A stretch of 64,000 nt of DNA from Paenibacillus rhizophilus (GCF_003854965.1 NZ_RQPI01000005.1:124001-188000); one strand, 5' to 3'; positions 28,084 to 36,896 are shown, counted from the stretch's first letter. Notes: generated by a model from the letters alone, not told the origin. Numbers and translations are program-made.

Positions 28084-29793
28084 TTAGTGCTCGAGCAGGT
28101 AAGCGTGAGTCAGGTCAACCGCACCGCTGAAGTCATGAGTAATGCCTTTCAGGTAAGTCTTCATCAGCGTGTTGTTTGTGTAGTAGTAGATCGGAATCAG
28201 GATCATATCGTCTTGAATGATCATTTTCTCGGCTGCGGCGAATTTCTCTTGACGAACAGCCATATCGTCTGTTGCTTTCGCGTCGGCAATCAGCTTGTCG
28301 TATGCAGGGTTGGCATAGCCGGTATCGTTGTTGCCGCCTTTCGTTACCCACATATCGAGGAAGGTCATCGGGTCGTTATAGTCCGCTGTCCAACCTGCGC
28401 GGGCAACCTGGAAGTTCTGATGCTGACGGTTTTCAATAAATACGGCCCATTCTTGGTTTTCCAGCTTCACATCAATACCCAGAGCGTTCTTCCACATGTC
28501 AGCGATAGCCAGGGCAATTTTCTTGTGGCCTTCACTTGTGTTGTAAGACAGGGTGAACGCTGGGAGCTTAGTCAGGCCTTCTTCTTTCAGACCTTGTTCA
28601 AGCAATGTTTTGGCTTGTGCATCATCTTCTGTAAAGTAGCTGTCTTTAATAGCCGTACGGTATTCACCGTTAGCGCCGGCAATGCCCGGAGGAACAAATC
28701 CGAATGCAGGCAATTGTCCGCCCAGTGTAACCTTGTCGATCAGCGTTTGACGGTCGATCGTCATGGCAAGCGCCTTACGGATCTTGACGTTGCTGAAAGG
28801 TTTTTCGGTTACGTTAAACTCGTAGTAGTACACACTTGCAATACCTTTTCTTACGAACTCATCCGGATATTTTTGCTGTACGATCGGAAGTTGTTCAGTC
28901 GGAATTTCCCCGTTAGGATTACCAGCATAATCTAATTGGCCGCTTTCGTAAGCTTGCAGCTCGGTAGCGCTGCTGTTCACGAGCGAGAAGTCGATTTTGC
29001 TCAGCTTAATGGAATCTTTATCCCAGTAGTTATCGTTCTTCGAAACTTGCAGCGATTGGCCGGTCGTCCATTCGGTCAGTGTGAAAGGACCATCAACAAC
29101 CATCGTATCTTTGCTTGTTGCCCATTTTGCGTTGCCTTCAACCGATTTGTGAACCGGATAGTAAGTATAGAAGGAGAGCAGACCCAGGAAGTAAGGAGTC
29201 GGCGCTTTCAGCGTCACTTCGAGTGTCTTGTCGTCAACCGCTTTAACGCCTACTTGGTTGAAGTCGGTAATTTTCTTGTCATAGTAGTCTTGAGCGTTCT
29301 TAAGGTAGTACAATTGGTATGCATAAGGCGCTGCCTCTGCAGCGGCTGGATCAAGGACCCGTTTCCAAGCGCGGACAAAGTCGCCGGCTACCACAGGGTC
29401 ACCATTGCTCCATTTAGCGTCGCGAAGGTGGAACGTATATACTAATCCGTCAGCGGAAATATCCCATTTTTCAGCGATGGCCGGCTCAGCTTGTCCGGTT
29501 TCATCGTTCATGCGGGTCAAGCCTTCATACATAGTCTTCAGTACCGTGTTGGCTTGGCTGTCTTGCGCCAGTGCCGGATCGAATGTCGGAGGCTCGGCAC
29601 TCAGGTTAATTTTAAGCGTTTGATCGGCGGCAAGTTTCTCGCCCGATGCGCTACCGTCAGTAGCTGCCGGAGTGTTGCCCGCAGTGTTGCCAGTGTTCGT
29701 GGCAGCATTATTGCCACCGCCGCATCCTGCAAGCACAGTTCCGATGACTAAAACGAGTGCGAACAGGAGCAAAAGACTTTTACTCTTCTTCAT
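28084..29793 (-). CDS. oppA: Oligopeptide-binding lipoprotein, OppA/DppE-like
   Basis: Extracellular solute-binding protein of family 5 that delivers peptides to the transporter. The 569-residue protein starts with a lipoprotein signal (MKKSKSLLLLF... LAGC, lipid-carrying Cys at about 24), then an Asn/Thr/Gly-rich spacer to about residue 55, then the SBP_bac_5 fold (LSAEPPTFDPALAQ; GDFVRAWKR; SGAVDLTHAYLLEH at the end). AGGGGGA precedes the ATG. A TATAAT at 29835-29840 on the minus strand may be its -10 element, but the -35 is poor. It is the first gene of the operon. Confidence 0.93.
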   Translation of the reverse strand: MKKSKSLLLLFALVLVIGTVLAGCGGGNNAATNTGNTAGNTPAATDGSASGEKLAADQTLKINLSAEPPTFDPALAQDSQANTVLKTMYEGLTRMNDETGQAEPAIAEKWDISADGLVYTFHLRDAKWSNGDPVVAGDFVRAWKRVLDPAAAEAAPYAYQLYYLKNAQDYYDKKITDFNQVGVKAVDDKTLEVTLKAPTPYFLGLLSFYTYYPVHKSVEGNAKWATSKDTMVVDGPFTLTEWTTGQSLQVSKNDNYWDKDSIKLSKIDFSLVNSSATELQAYESGQLDYAGNPNGEIPTEQLPIVQQKYPDEFVRKGIASVYYYEFNVTEKPFSNVKIRKALAMTIDRQTLIDKVTLGGQLPAFGFVPPGIAGANGEYRTAIKDSYFTEDDAQAKTLLEQGLKEEGLTKLPAFTLSYNTSEGHKKIALAIADMWKNALGIDVKLENQEWAVFIENRQHQNFQVARAGWTADYNDPMTFLDMWVTKGGNNDTGYANPAYDKLIADAKATDDMAVRQEKFAAAEKMIIQDDMILIPIYYYTNNTLMKTYLKGITHDFSGAVDLTHAYLLEH

Positions 29794-29943
29794 CTAGCAG
29801 TTCCCCCTAAATAGAATGTGGTATATGGTTTATGATTATACAACCAGTGGTCAAAAAAATCTAGAGGAATGTCCTCCGAATATGATTTTTTTTAATTTTT
29901 TTAACGTTATGTGACAACCGATCTCCTTTTATGTTAGATTACA

Positions 29944-30330
29944 TCACATAACCCGCATGATATACTTGATCATTCCAAAGACCATGAAGATCACATAGCC
30001 AGTCCCCATAACCAAAAAGCCGAGTCTCCAGACCGCCCGCAGCAGTCTTTTTCCATCCACTCTCCCCTTGATGCGATTCTGTGCGCCGCCAATCAGTCCG
30101 GCCGCAATCAGCACCAGGATGAGAATCAAATAGAATCCGAAGCCCGATTGAAAAAGGTTGTTAAACAGCGCCGATACGGAAAAAAGAAGAAAAACGGTCG
30201 TCACGTCCATAGCCAGCTGAAGTGCCGGCTTCTTGCCCCGACCCAGGGAAACGGAGATATAATAAACAAGAAAAAAAGGAAGCACAGGCATAAAGCTTAA
30301 TGCAGTCAGCGAATTGCGGAGCCATTCCAA
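29944..30330 (-). CDS. DUF3397-family membrane protein
   Basis: A 128-residue protein with four hydrophobic helices and a short basic loop (GRGKKPALQ). The helices include FMPVLPFFLVYYISVSLG and GFYLILILVLIAAGLIGGA. It resembles the DUF3397 family found near panE and bshC in Bacillales; no function is known to me. It starts seven bases after the panE stop and is probably co-transcribed with it. About 150 bases follow to the opp binding-protein gene, including that gene's likely promoter. Confidence 0.75.
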   Translation of the reverse strand: MEWLRNSLTALSFMPVLPFFLVYYISVSLGRGKKPALQLAMDVTTVFLLFSVSALFNNLFQSGFGFYLILILVLIAAGLIGGAQNRIKGRVDGKRLLRAVWRLGFLVMGTGYVIFMVFGMIKYIMRVM

Positions 30331-30336
30331 TCGGCT

Positions 30337-31293
30337 TCACCTCTCCTTTACAAACATGCCTTCGACCATCCGGATTACCCATCGGTGCGCGGCGGCATCC
30401 ACGCCCGCCCGTTCCGCCATCGCCACCAGACTGCCGTTGATCCAGCGGATTTCCGTCTCCCTAGATGACAGTACATCCGCCAGCATGGACGAATGATTGC
30501 CCGACGTCGCCCGGCATACCTCCAGTATGTCGTCCCACAGGCTGTCTTCATGGGAAATTCCGCAAGCATCGTAGACAGCCGCCGCTTCCTCGTACAGCTC
30601 TCTCATCATGCGAACGCGCAGATCCGTACACAGCAGCTCACCGTTCGGAATACGCCATATGGCGGTCAGGGGATTGATTACCGCATTGATTACAAGCTTC
30701 CGGAAAATCATGGTATTCACTTCATTCGACAGAAGAACGGAAAATCCTGCTGAAATAAGCGTATCCGCCAACCGGACAGCCACATTGTTCCGAACGGTCT
30801 CGCCTCCGCCCCACAAGCCGATGGACGTCTGCCCGCCCCCGGCGTGAACGACCCGTACCGGAGACTCCCGTTTCGCTCCCTCCGTCGTAACGGCGGCGTA
30901 TAAAGAAGCCGCAGGCAGCAGCTTCTGCAGCAGTTCCATATGCCCCCAGCCGTTCTGCAAGCATAAAAGATTCAGATTGGTCTCCCGAAGAGGTCCAAGA
31001 AGCTCCGGCAATATACGGTGCAGCACCCCCTGTTTAACGGTGAGCACGAGCCAATCTCCGGGCGTTTCCGGATAGCGCTGCGAAAATTCGCGTATAGGCA
31101 CCGCTTCGATCTCGCTTCCCGGAATGATGATCGGCTGCCTTCCGTCAATATGGCTTATCGTCAAGCCGGTTTCTGAAAGCGCCGCGCACTGCTCATCGCT
31201 TCTGCACCACAGCCGGATGCTTGTTCCGGAACAGATGAGCTTCCCTGCCAGCAAAAGCCCCAGCGAGCCCGCTCCGATAATATCGATTTTCAC
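30337..31293 (-). CDS. panE: 2-dehydropantoate 2-reductase (PanE/ApbA family)
   Basis: NADPH-dependent reductase of ketopantoate to pantoate in pantothenate and CoA synthesis. The 318-residue protein begins with the dinucleotide-binding motif IIGAGSLGLLLA, then has the KQG motif in LTVKQGVL, LCLQNG and a helical C-terminal domain with KLVINAVINPLTAIW, where Lys and Asn are catalytic in the family. Two in-frame GTG starts exist; 31293 gives the standard MKIDIIGAG start with GGTGA eight bases upstream. It matches ylbQ of B. subtilis in position. Members of this family may reduce other 2-keto acids. Confidence 0.86.
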   Translation of the reverse strand: MKIDIIGAGSLGLLLAGKLICSGTSIRLWCRSDEQCAALSETGLTISHIDGRQPIIIPGSEIEAVPIREFSQRYPETPGDWLVLTVKQGVLHRILPELLGPLRETNLNLLCLQNGWGHMELLQKLLPAASLYAAVTTEGAKRESPVRVVHAGGGQTSIGLWGGGETVRNNVAVRLADTLISAGFSVLLSNEVNTMIFRKLVINAVINPLTAIWRIPNGELLCTDLRVRMMRELYEEAAAVYDACGISHEDSLWDDILEVCRATSGNHSSMLADVLSSRETEIRWINGSLVAMAERAGVDAAAHRWVIRMVEGMFVKER

Positions 31294-31312
31294 CGCGCCA
31301 GTCACCGCCCGT

Positions 31313-31391
31313 TAATCTTTAGATTATTAGTTTCAGAGGTCCCCGCGAAGCATCTTAGCATGCTCGAAACCACGGCCGGCTTTGCGGGGTT
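31313..31391 (-). other. Structured panE leader with a palindrome
   Basis: On the minus strand CCCCGCAAAGC can pair with GCTTCGCGGGG about 27 bases later, enclosing AGCAT-loop-ATGCT, and is followed closer to panE by the palindrome TAATCTAAAGATTA. It does not match a riboswitch class I recognise and has no T-run, so it is not a simple terminator. Role unknown. Confidence 0.35.
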
Positions 31392-31424
31392 ACTGGTCTA
31401 GTATAACGCGCCGATGACAAAAGG

Positions 31425-31468
31425 AAAATCCCGCCATCACGGCATTTTTCATGCCGATAGCGGGATTT
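31425..31468 (-). terminator. Terminator after the rsfA-like gene
   Basis: AAATCCCGC pairs with GCGGGATTT, enclosing an inner GGCAT/ATGCC stem. On the minus strand it is followed by TTTTCC. It lies just downstream of the rsfA-like stop codon. Confidence 0.75.
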
Positions 31469-31486
31469 CTTCAAGCTTGCGAGACT

Positions 31487-32131
31487 TCATTCGATCCGTT
31501 CCAGATTTCCGTTGGCGTCCATCTTGAACCGGTTCTTGATTTCCTCTTCTTCTTCGCTTAAAAAGGCCAGCCTGCGGGCACGGTCCATGATCTGAATCAG
31601 CGCCTTGTAATCGTCGTTAACTACACGGTAATCGCTTTGGGCCGTATTGACTTCTTTGGACAATCTCTCATTTTCCGCTCTCAGCTCCGCCAGTTCCTCT
31701 TCCTTATCACGAAGATCCCTCTCCAGCATTTTCAACTGACGGCCGGCTTCCTGGTAAGTGCCTTTCCACTGCCTTAAGAACCGGATGACAGCGTCGATGG
31801 AGAGGGAGTTCTGGGCCTCTTCACTTCCGTAGTCGTCTTCGCCGTCACCGATGATGAAACCGGCTACCTGCGCCCCTCTGGATAAGGTCTGTTTTTTCAG
31901 ATAGCTCCTTTTCTGACGCTGTCCTTTCGCAATGGCAATCGCTTCCTCGTAGCTCTTGCGCACACAGCTGTTCCAGCGAAATCCGCAGGCTGCCGATGTC
32001 CTGCCGATTTTTTCGCCCACTTCCTCAAAAGCGGCCAGCTGCGTGCTTCCTTCCCGGATATGCCGCAGGGTAACCTCCGCCAAAATGAGATCGTCTTCCT
32101 CGCTCCAGGCATCTTGTCTAATGGCTGTCAT
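31487..32131 (-). CDS. RsfA-family prespore-type transcription factor
   Basis: Related to RsfA (YlbO) of B. subtilis, a sigma-F-dependent regulator in the forespore. The 214-residue protein has an N-terminal Myb/SANT-like DNA-binding segment (RQDAWSEEDDLILAEVTL, with WNSC further on), a basic linker (KGQRQKRSYLKK), and a C-terminal coiled coil of about 60 residues (LKMLERDLRDKEEELAELRA). AGGAGG lies nine bases before the ATG. The neighbours panE and bshC/mraZ keep the ylbO-ylbQ-yllA-yllB order. Several RsfA paralogues exist in some spore-formers, so I do not assign the symbol. Confidence 0.85.
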   Translation of the reverse strand: MTAIRQDAWSEEDDLILAEVTLRHIREGSTQLAAFEEVGEKIGRTSAACGFRWNSCVRKSYEEAIAIAKGQRQKRSYLKKQTLSRGAQVAGFIIGDGEDDYGSEEAQNSLSIDAVIRFLRQWKGTYQEAGRQLKMLERDLRDKEEELAELRAENERLSKEVNTAQSDYRVVNDDYKALIQIMDRARRLAFLSEEEEEIKNRFKMDANGNLERIE

Positions 32132-32396
32132 AGAGCCAAACCTCCTAGTAACATCTTGAAATAACCATCTTCGTAACCGGCGGTGCCGCCGGCAAGTGAA
32201 TGGGGATAAAAGCTGCTTACTTCATTCCTATGCCTCTCATAGAGTTCATAGAATCTATTTGATACTCATTTGTATTTCCATTTTGCCTTCCGCTCATACG
32301 CAAAACGGGAAATAATCCCTTCTCAGCGCCCATTATCTCCGTCAATAACACAGGTCACATTCCCAGTGAAATCGGTTTCTTTTTTTATTGAATTCG

Positions 32397-32425
32397 TTTA
32401 CACTATTTTATTCACCGGGTATAAT
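32397..32425 (+). promoter_or_regulatory. Sigma-A promoter of the DUF2626 gene
   Basis: TTTACA (32397-32402), 17 bases, then a perfect TATAAT (32420-32425). It lies about 48 bases upstream of the GTG start. The 32132-32396 stretch upstream holds the leader of the divergent rsfA-like gene, including the palindrome CCGGCGGTGCCGCCGG near 32180, and no gene. Confidence 0.85.
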
Positions 32426-32472
32426 GGATTAGAGGTATTCCGTTCGTTCTAACCTAAGGAGGGGATGGTAAC

Positions 32473-32709
32473 GTGGCTCGGATGTTTCGGGTTCTGGGAT
32501 TCTTTACGCTGGTAATCGGCCTGATGGCCTTTGCGGGAAAAATGGTCGAGATGGCTTTGCTGTTCTTTTTGCAGACCGCATTTTTCGTTATCCTGGGGTA
32601 TATGAAATTCACCGAAAGAACGTATATCCTTCTGTTTTGGGGTTATATGATCGTCACTTTTACAGGTTTCAGCTATTGGACGATCTTCGAGATGGGCCTT
32701 CCCCTGTAA
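32473..32709 (+). CDS. DUF2626-family small membrane protein
   Basis: A 78-residue protein starting MARMFRVLGF with three hydrophobic helices. The N-terminus and length match DUF2626 proteins of Bacillales such as B. subtilis YqgY. It starts at GTG with AAGGAGGGG upstream, has a strong promoter of its own and a terminator just after it, so it is a single-gene unit. Function unknown. Confidence 0.85.
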   Translation: MARMFRVLGFFTLVIGLMAFAGKMVEMALLFFLQTAFFVILGYMKFTERTYILLFWGYMIVTFTGFSYWTIFEMGLPL

Positions 32710-32752
32710 GCCGCAAGTCACTGCAGTACATCTGAACAACTTAGTAAGTTGA

Positions 32753-32778
32753 AGCCCCACGTCATGTGGGGTTATTTT
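32753..32778 (+). terminator. Terminator after the DUF2626 gene
   Basis: AGCCCCAC pairs with GTGGGGTT around GTCAT, then TATTTTGTG. It lies 44 bases past the stop codon. Confidence 0.8.
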
Positions 32779-32816
32779 GTGTCCCGTGATATAGGCCGAA
32801 GCCCTGAAAAGGGGTA

Positions 32817-32845
32817 TGATATTTTTACAGGGTCAAACATATTAT
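32817..32845 (+). promoter_or_regulatory. Candidate sigma-E-type sporulation promoter
   Basis: TGATATT (32817-32823), 14 bases, then CATATTAT (32838-32845). This resembles the mother-cell sigma-E consensus (ATATT, 13-15 bases, CATACAAT). It lies 40 bases before the start of the coiled-coil protein gene, and no sigma-A promoter is apparent there. Confidence 0.45.
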
Positions 32846-32884
32846 ACCTACATAAACGTTTAAATCTTGCAAGGAGGTGAGACG

Positions 32885-34036
32885 GTGCTCTCCCCCAAAC
32901 GACTGGCTGCCGCCCTGACTATACCGCTCTTCTGTTCGCTGCTGCTGATCCAGCCGGCACCGTATCTGTCCGCCGATCCGCTGCCAAGCGAGCTGTCCCC
33001 CGCTCCTTCCGTTTCCTCCCCTTCTTCCATGTCGTCTTTTCCGGATAATGCCGAGACCCGCAGGCTCATGCAGCAAACGTTGTCCGCGGCTGAAATACAA
33101 AAGGAAATCGAACGCATAGGAACTGAGCAAAGCACATTGAAGCAAACCACGGCGGCATTGACACGGCAGGCTGCTGAGAAAAAGAAGGGTATCGCGGAAA
33201 AAGAAAAGCGGGCAGGCGCGGTTGTGCGCGCTTACTATACGGGAGACAGGGACCCTCTGCTTACGGCCTTTCTGTCGGCAAAAACCTTAAGCAAATGGTT
33301 TATTCTGCTCGATTACTACGAGATGATAATGGGACGTGACAAGGAAATTCTGGCGGAGTATGAGCAGCAATATAAAAACTTACAGACCACGCTGGCTGCG
33401 GCGGAGCGTTCTTCGAAGGAACTGGCGGAGCTAAAGAGCGCTTTAGAGGAACAGAAGCTTCGGATCGAGGCTTTGCATAAAGATATTGAAGGCGGCATTC
33501 AGAGCAGCGGCGATCCGCAGAATATGACGGCGCTGCTGGAGGAGTTTACGGCATACTGGCAAAACATCGGGATGCATGAAGTCAAAACCTATTTCAAAGC
33601 GCTGTCTTCGGCGATGGATCATCTGCCGGAGTTCGTCGAGAGCCGTGACGGTGTTCTCACACGCCGGGGGACGACTTACGATTTGAATTTGAAAGAAGAG
33701 GACTTAAACGAATTTTTATATTCGCAGAACAAACTGTTCAATAATTTCTCCTTTACGTTCGAGAACGGTTCGGTTATCGCCGCCGGTAAGAATGGGGACT
33801 TATCGCTTCGTCTGCAGGGTCATTACACGATACAGGAGGAGCCCCTCAACGGGCTGATGTTTCATGTGGACAGCATCATCTTCAACGGCCTTGAGCTGCC
33901 GGATACGACACGCGCATCGCTGGAAAAGGAATTCGATCTCGGCTTCTATCCGTCCAAGATCGTCTCTTTCCTTCACGCCACTGAAGTGGACAGCAAGGAC
34001 GGCGTTCTTCATGTGAGGCTTAGGCTATCGTTCTGA
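32885..34036 (+). CDS. Secreted coiled-coil protein with a novel C-terminal domain
   Basis: A 383-residue protein of unknown function. The N-terminal signal-like segment (MLSPKRLAAALTIPLFCSLLL) is followed by a Pro/Ser-rich spacer and a coiled coil (about residues 50-220), including AYYTGDRDPLLTAFLSA, a pattern seen in the N-terminal domain of CwlO/NlpC-P60-associated cell-wall hydrolases. The C-terminal 170 residues carry no NlpC/P60 or LytM motif; the last part (GLELPDTTRASLEKEFDL...) vaguely recalls DUF2993/LmeA-type lipid-binding proteins. The start is the GTG after AAGGAGGTGA. A sigma-E-like promoter precedes it. It converges with the next gene, 22 bases apart. Confidence 0.75.
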   Translation: MLSPKRLAAALTIPLFCSLLLIQPAPYLSADPLPSELSPAPSVSSPSSMSSFPDNAETRRLMQQTLSAAEIQKEIERIGTEQSTLKQTTAALTRQAAEKKKGIAEKEKRAGAVVRAYYTGDRDPLLTAFLSAKTLSKWFILLDYYEMIMGRDKEILAEYEQQYKNLQTTLAAAERSSKELAELKSALEEQKLRIEALHKDIEGGIQSSGDPQNMTALLEEFTAYWQNIGMHEVKTYFKALSSAMDHLPEFVESRDGVLTRRGTTYDLNLKEEDLNEFLYSQNKLFNNFSFTFENGSVIAAGKNGDLSLRLQGHYTIQEEPLNGLMFHVDSIIFNGLELPDTTRASLEKEFDLGFYPSKIVSFLHATEVDSKDGVLHVRLRLSF

Positions 34037-34058
34037 TAAGGATAGGCCAAAAGCACGG

Positions 34059-35300
34059 TCACGGCTTGTCTTCCTCCGCCCCGGTTGAAGACAAAATCGC
34101 TGCGATATAGCCTGCTGAGTCCACTTTGCCGGCCAGCAGCAAACCCGCTGCCGACGTGATTTCGTTCCATTCCGCCTCTGGCTCCCCTTCAAGAGTATCT
34201 CCATCCGCCAGCAGACTGACGGTATTAAACGGAAGACTCCCGCCGCCGGGCAATCCCGAGCGATACGGCTCCTCCGCCCCCGGCAGCCGTCCGGTATTCT
34301 CAAGCCAATCGTGCTGCGCCTTCTCCGAGGTTACATAGGTCAGCCAGTCGGCCGCGGCCTCCGGACTTCGGGACTGCGCGGAGAGGGCAAAGCTGCGGCT
34401 GTACAGCGTCCGCTCCCCCACTCCGTCTCCCATCCACGGCAGTTCCGCCGTCAGGGCTCCGCCTCCGTTCTTCTCCCACTCGGACAGGCGAACAATAGCT
34501 GCGGCGATGTTCCCCTCCCGCAGCATATTCCAGATTCCTCCGTCCAATCCATCCGTCAGAAAGAGGGAGCCGCGGTTCTGTACAATCCAGTCGAGCGCCT
34601 TGCGGCTCGCCGGAAACAGAGCGCTCCCGGCGCTTTCCATAAAGGCGGACAAGCCATAAGCATTGTTCGCGTCCATTGCGAGCACGTACTTCTTGGGCTC
34701 TTTGCGGATCTGCTCCAACAGCCGGTTCCATTGATCAAGTGATCTCGGAAGCGCCTCCGCTTCAAGCTCCTTCATCCGCTGGGGCGAATAAACGAAGACA
34801 TAAGGATCGATATCCAGCGGCACGCCCCAAGCGTACCCGTTCCATTGCAGCAGCGGCAGCAAAGGGGCGAGCGGCGTTCCCCCGGCCGAGCTTTCATATA
34901 CGTCTACGGGAAGCAAATATCCTTGCTGCGCCAGTCCCCTGATATGATGGGCGTCAGTCATAACGATGTCGGATCTGTCTCCGACCGTCAGTTCCTTCAT
35001 CAAAGCGTCTTCTCCGGCTGCCTCCCCGAGATTGTTCAGTTCGATGGTCACACCGCTGAACAGTGTGTAGTTTCCGCTTATTTTTTTCAGTTCCCGCAGC
35101 TCATTATCGCTGAGCGATACCGATATGCGCAGATGGACAGGCTCGCCTTTTTGCCGGGATGAGTAGTCTTGTACCTGCGACTGATATTTGTTCAGGGGAG
35201 GCGGCCCGTCCAGCCGGTTCAGATCCATGCTGGGAGACAAGCTCGTCAGCGACAGCAGCAAAATTGCAAACAGAAGCCAATAATTTTTGCGTCTCAGCAT
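34059..35300 (-). CDS. Orphan extracellular solute-binding protein (family 1-like)
   Basis: A 413-residue protein resembling carbohydrate-type ABC binding proteins: SDIVMTDAHHIRGLAQQGYLLPVD, WNGYAWGVPLDIDPYVFVYS and a C-terminal AADWLTYVTSEKAQHDWLE. The N-terminal hydrophobic segment (NYWLLFAILLLSLTSLSPS) has no lipobox cysteine, so it is either a membrane-anchored or a secreted form. No permease or ATPase gene is adjacent. AAGGAGGAG precedes the ATG. The ligand is unknown; it could serve a sensor rather than a transporter. Confidence 0.8.
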   Translation of the reverse strand: MLRRKNYWLLFAILLLSLTSLSPSMDLNRLDGPPPLNKYQSQVQDYSSRQKGEPVHLRISVSLSDNELRELKKISGNYTLFSGVTIELNNLGEAAGEDALMKELTVGDRSDIVMTDAHHIRGLAQQGYLLPVDVYESSAGGTPLAPLLPLLQWNGYAWGVPLDIDPYVFVYSPQRMKELEAEALPRSLDQWNRLLEQIRKEPKKYVLAMDANNAYGLSAFMESAGSALFPASRKALDWIVQNRGSLFLTDGLDGGIWNMLREGNIAAAIVRLSEWEKNGGGALTAELPWMGDGVGERTLYSRSFALSAQSRSPEAAADWLTYVTSEKAQHDWLENTGRLPGAEEPYRSGLPGGGSLPFNTVSLLADGDTLEGEPEAEWNEITSAAGLLLAGKVDSAGYIAAILSSTGAEEDKP

Positions 35301-35336
35301 GTTCTCCTCCTTGTCCGTTACAAGCCCGTCCTTCCC

Positions 35337-35365
35337 ATTGTACCAGCCTGCGGCTCATTTGTCTG
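35337..35365 (-). promoter_or_regulatory. Candidate promoter of the solute-binding protein gene
   Basis: On the minus strand CAGACA (35360-35365), 17 bases, TACAAT (35337-35342), 36 bases before the start codon. Confidence 0.5.
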
Positions 35366-35402
35366 CCTGTTAATGACAGCGCTTTCCTTCTGTTATATAT
35401 GC

Positions 35403-35437
35403 AGGAAGGGCCGGGAGTTGGCCCCCCGGCCCTTCCT
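35403..35437. terminator. Strong GC-rich hairpin after ylaK
   Basis: AGGAAGGGCCGGG pairs with CCCGGCCCTTCCT. No T-run follows on either strand, so it may pause or terminate weakly, or protect the ylaK mRNA 3' end. It lies 23 bases past the ylaK stop. Confidence 0.5.
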
Positions 35438-35459
35438 GTTATCTGAGATACGAACGTCC

Positions 35460-36791
35460 TTACAGCAAATCCGCAGCCAATTGGGCCAGACGGGAACGTT
35501 CGCCTTTTTCCAGCGTAATGTGGCCGCTGATGCCCTGCTGTTTGAACTTTTCAACGATATAGCTAAGTCCGTTACTGGCGGCATCGAGATAAGGATGATC
35601 AATCTGCTCGGGGTCTCCCATCAGAATGACCTTACTTCCCTCGCCCGCTCTGGAGACGATCGTCTTCACTTCGTGACGCGACAGGTTCTGCGCTTCATCA
35701 ATGATGATGAACTGCCCCGGAATGGAGCGTCCGCGGATATAGGTCAACGCTTCTACCTGAATGCTTCCGAGCCCCATCAGAATTTTGTCGATGTCTCCGG
35801 CTTTCTTCGTGTCGAAGAGGAATTCCAGATTATCGTATATCGGCTGCATCCACGGCCGGAGCTTCTCGTCCTTTTCTCCAGGCAGATAGCCGATGTCCTT
35901 GCCCATCGGAACGACAGGCCGGGCAATTAGCAGTTTCTTGTATTTATGCTCATCCTCCACCTTGAACAGTCCGGCGGCCAACGCAAGAAGCGTCTTGCCT
36001 GTACCTGCTTTGCCGGTGATGGTGACAAGCGGAATGTCTTCGTTAAGGAGCAGTTCCAGAGCCATCCGCTGCTGCGCATTGCGGGCGCTGATCCCCCATA
36101 CGGGATCGTTCCCGAGGTACAGCGGCTCCAGGCGGCTGCCGTCGCCGCTCACCTTGAGCAGTGCCGATTTGCCGCTGCCGATCTCGTCCTTCAGAATGAT
36201 GAATTCGTGGGGGTAGAGAGGATAGGACAGCTGCAGCTGCTTGACGGAAAGGGAGCGAGTGCTGTAATACTCGTCAATCAGCGCCGGGTGAACGGGCAGC
36301 GTCTGGTAACCGGCATACAGTTCATTTAAATCGCCTGTTCGGTCGGACAAATAGTCCTCCGGTGTAATACCAAGCACATCAGCTTTAATGCGGACCAGAA
36401 CATCTTTACTTACAAGTACGACCGGCCGGGGATCGGCCTTCTCGTTCTCCTCCTGCAAATAATTAAGCGCCACAGCCAAAATCCGATTGTCAGTGGATAC
36501 CTCGCCGAACATTTCCTGCACCTTGATAAAGCTGCGGTGATTCAGTTCGACCTTCAGCTTGCCCCCATGCTCAAGCTCCACGCCGCTGTGCAGATGGCCC
36601 CGCTCGCGAAGCCCGTCGAGCAGGCGGGACACCGTGCGGGCATTGCGTCCGATTTCATCGGCGTTCCGCTTCTTATTATCGATCTCCTCCAGCACCACGG
36701 CGGGAATGATGACTTCATTCTCCTTAAACGAAAAAATCGAATTGGGGTCGTGAAGCAGTACATTGGTATCCAGTACAAAGATCTTTTTCAT
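35460..36791 (-). CDS. ylaK: PhoH2-type PIN-PhoH ATPase (YlaK)
   Basis: Fusion of an N-terminal PIN ribonuclease-like domain and a C-terminal PhoH ATPase, thought to act in RNA unwinding and cleavage. The 443-residue protein starts MKKIFVLDTNVLLHDP, with PIN acidic residues in DTN, EEID and TDNRI. The ATPase part has Walker A ITGKAGTGKTL, the RPVVPMGKDIGYLPG motif, Walker B FIIIDEAQN and the SRAGEGSK segment. The ATG at 36791 has GGAGGGGAT upstream; a longer frame adds 33 unrelated residues. It is divergent from ylaJ as in B. subtilis, where length and order are the same. Confidence 0.95.
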   Translation of the reverse strand: MKKIFVLDTNVLLHDPNSIFSFKENEVIIPAVVLEEIDNKKRNADEIGRNARTVSRLLDGLRERGHLHSGVELEHGGKLKVELNHRSFIKVQEMFGEVSTDNRILAVALNYLQEENEKADPRPVVLVSKDVLVRIKADVLGITPEDYLSDRTGDLNELYAGYQTLPVHPALIDEYYSTRSLSVKQLQLSYPLYPHEFIILKDEIGSGKSALLKVSGDGSRLEPLYLGNDPVWGISARNAQQRMALELLLNEDIPLVTITGKAGTGKTLLALAAGLFKVEDEHKYKKLLIARPVVPMGKDIGYLPGEKDEKLRPWMQPIYDNLEFLFDTKKAGDIDKILMGLGSIQVEALTYIRGRSIPGQFIIIDEAQNLSRHEVKTIVSRAGEGSKVILMGDPEQIDHPYLDAASNGLSYIVEKFKQQGISGHITLEKGERSRLAQLAADLL

Positions 36792-36896
36792 GTTATCCCC
36801 TCCACAGCGCCTGGTTTGTCTTAAAGATACATAACTCTTTCCGCCCCTGGTAAAGATAAAACCAGAACGTATATTGGACGAAAGGAGCAAGCATCC

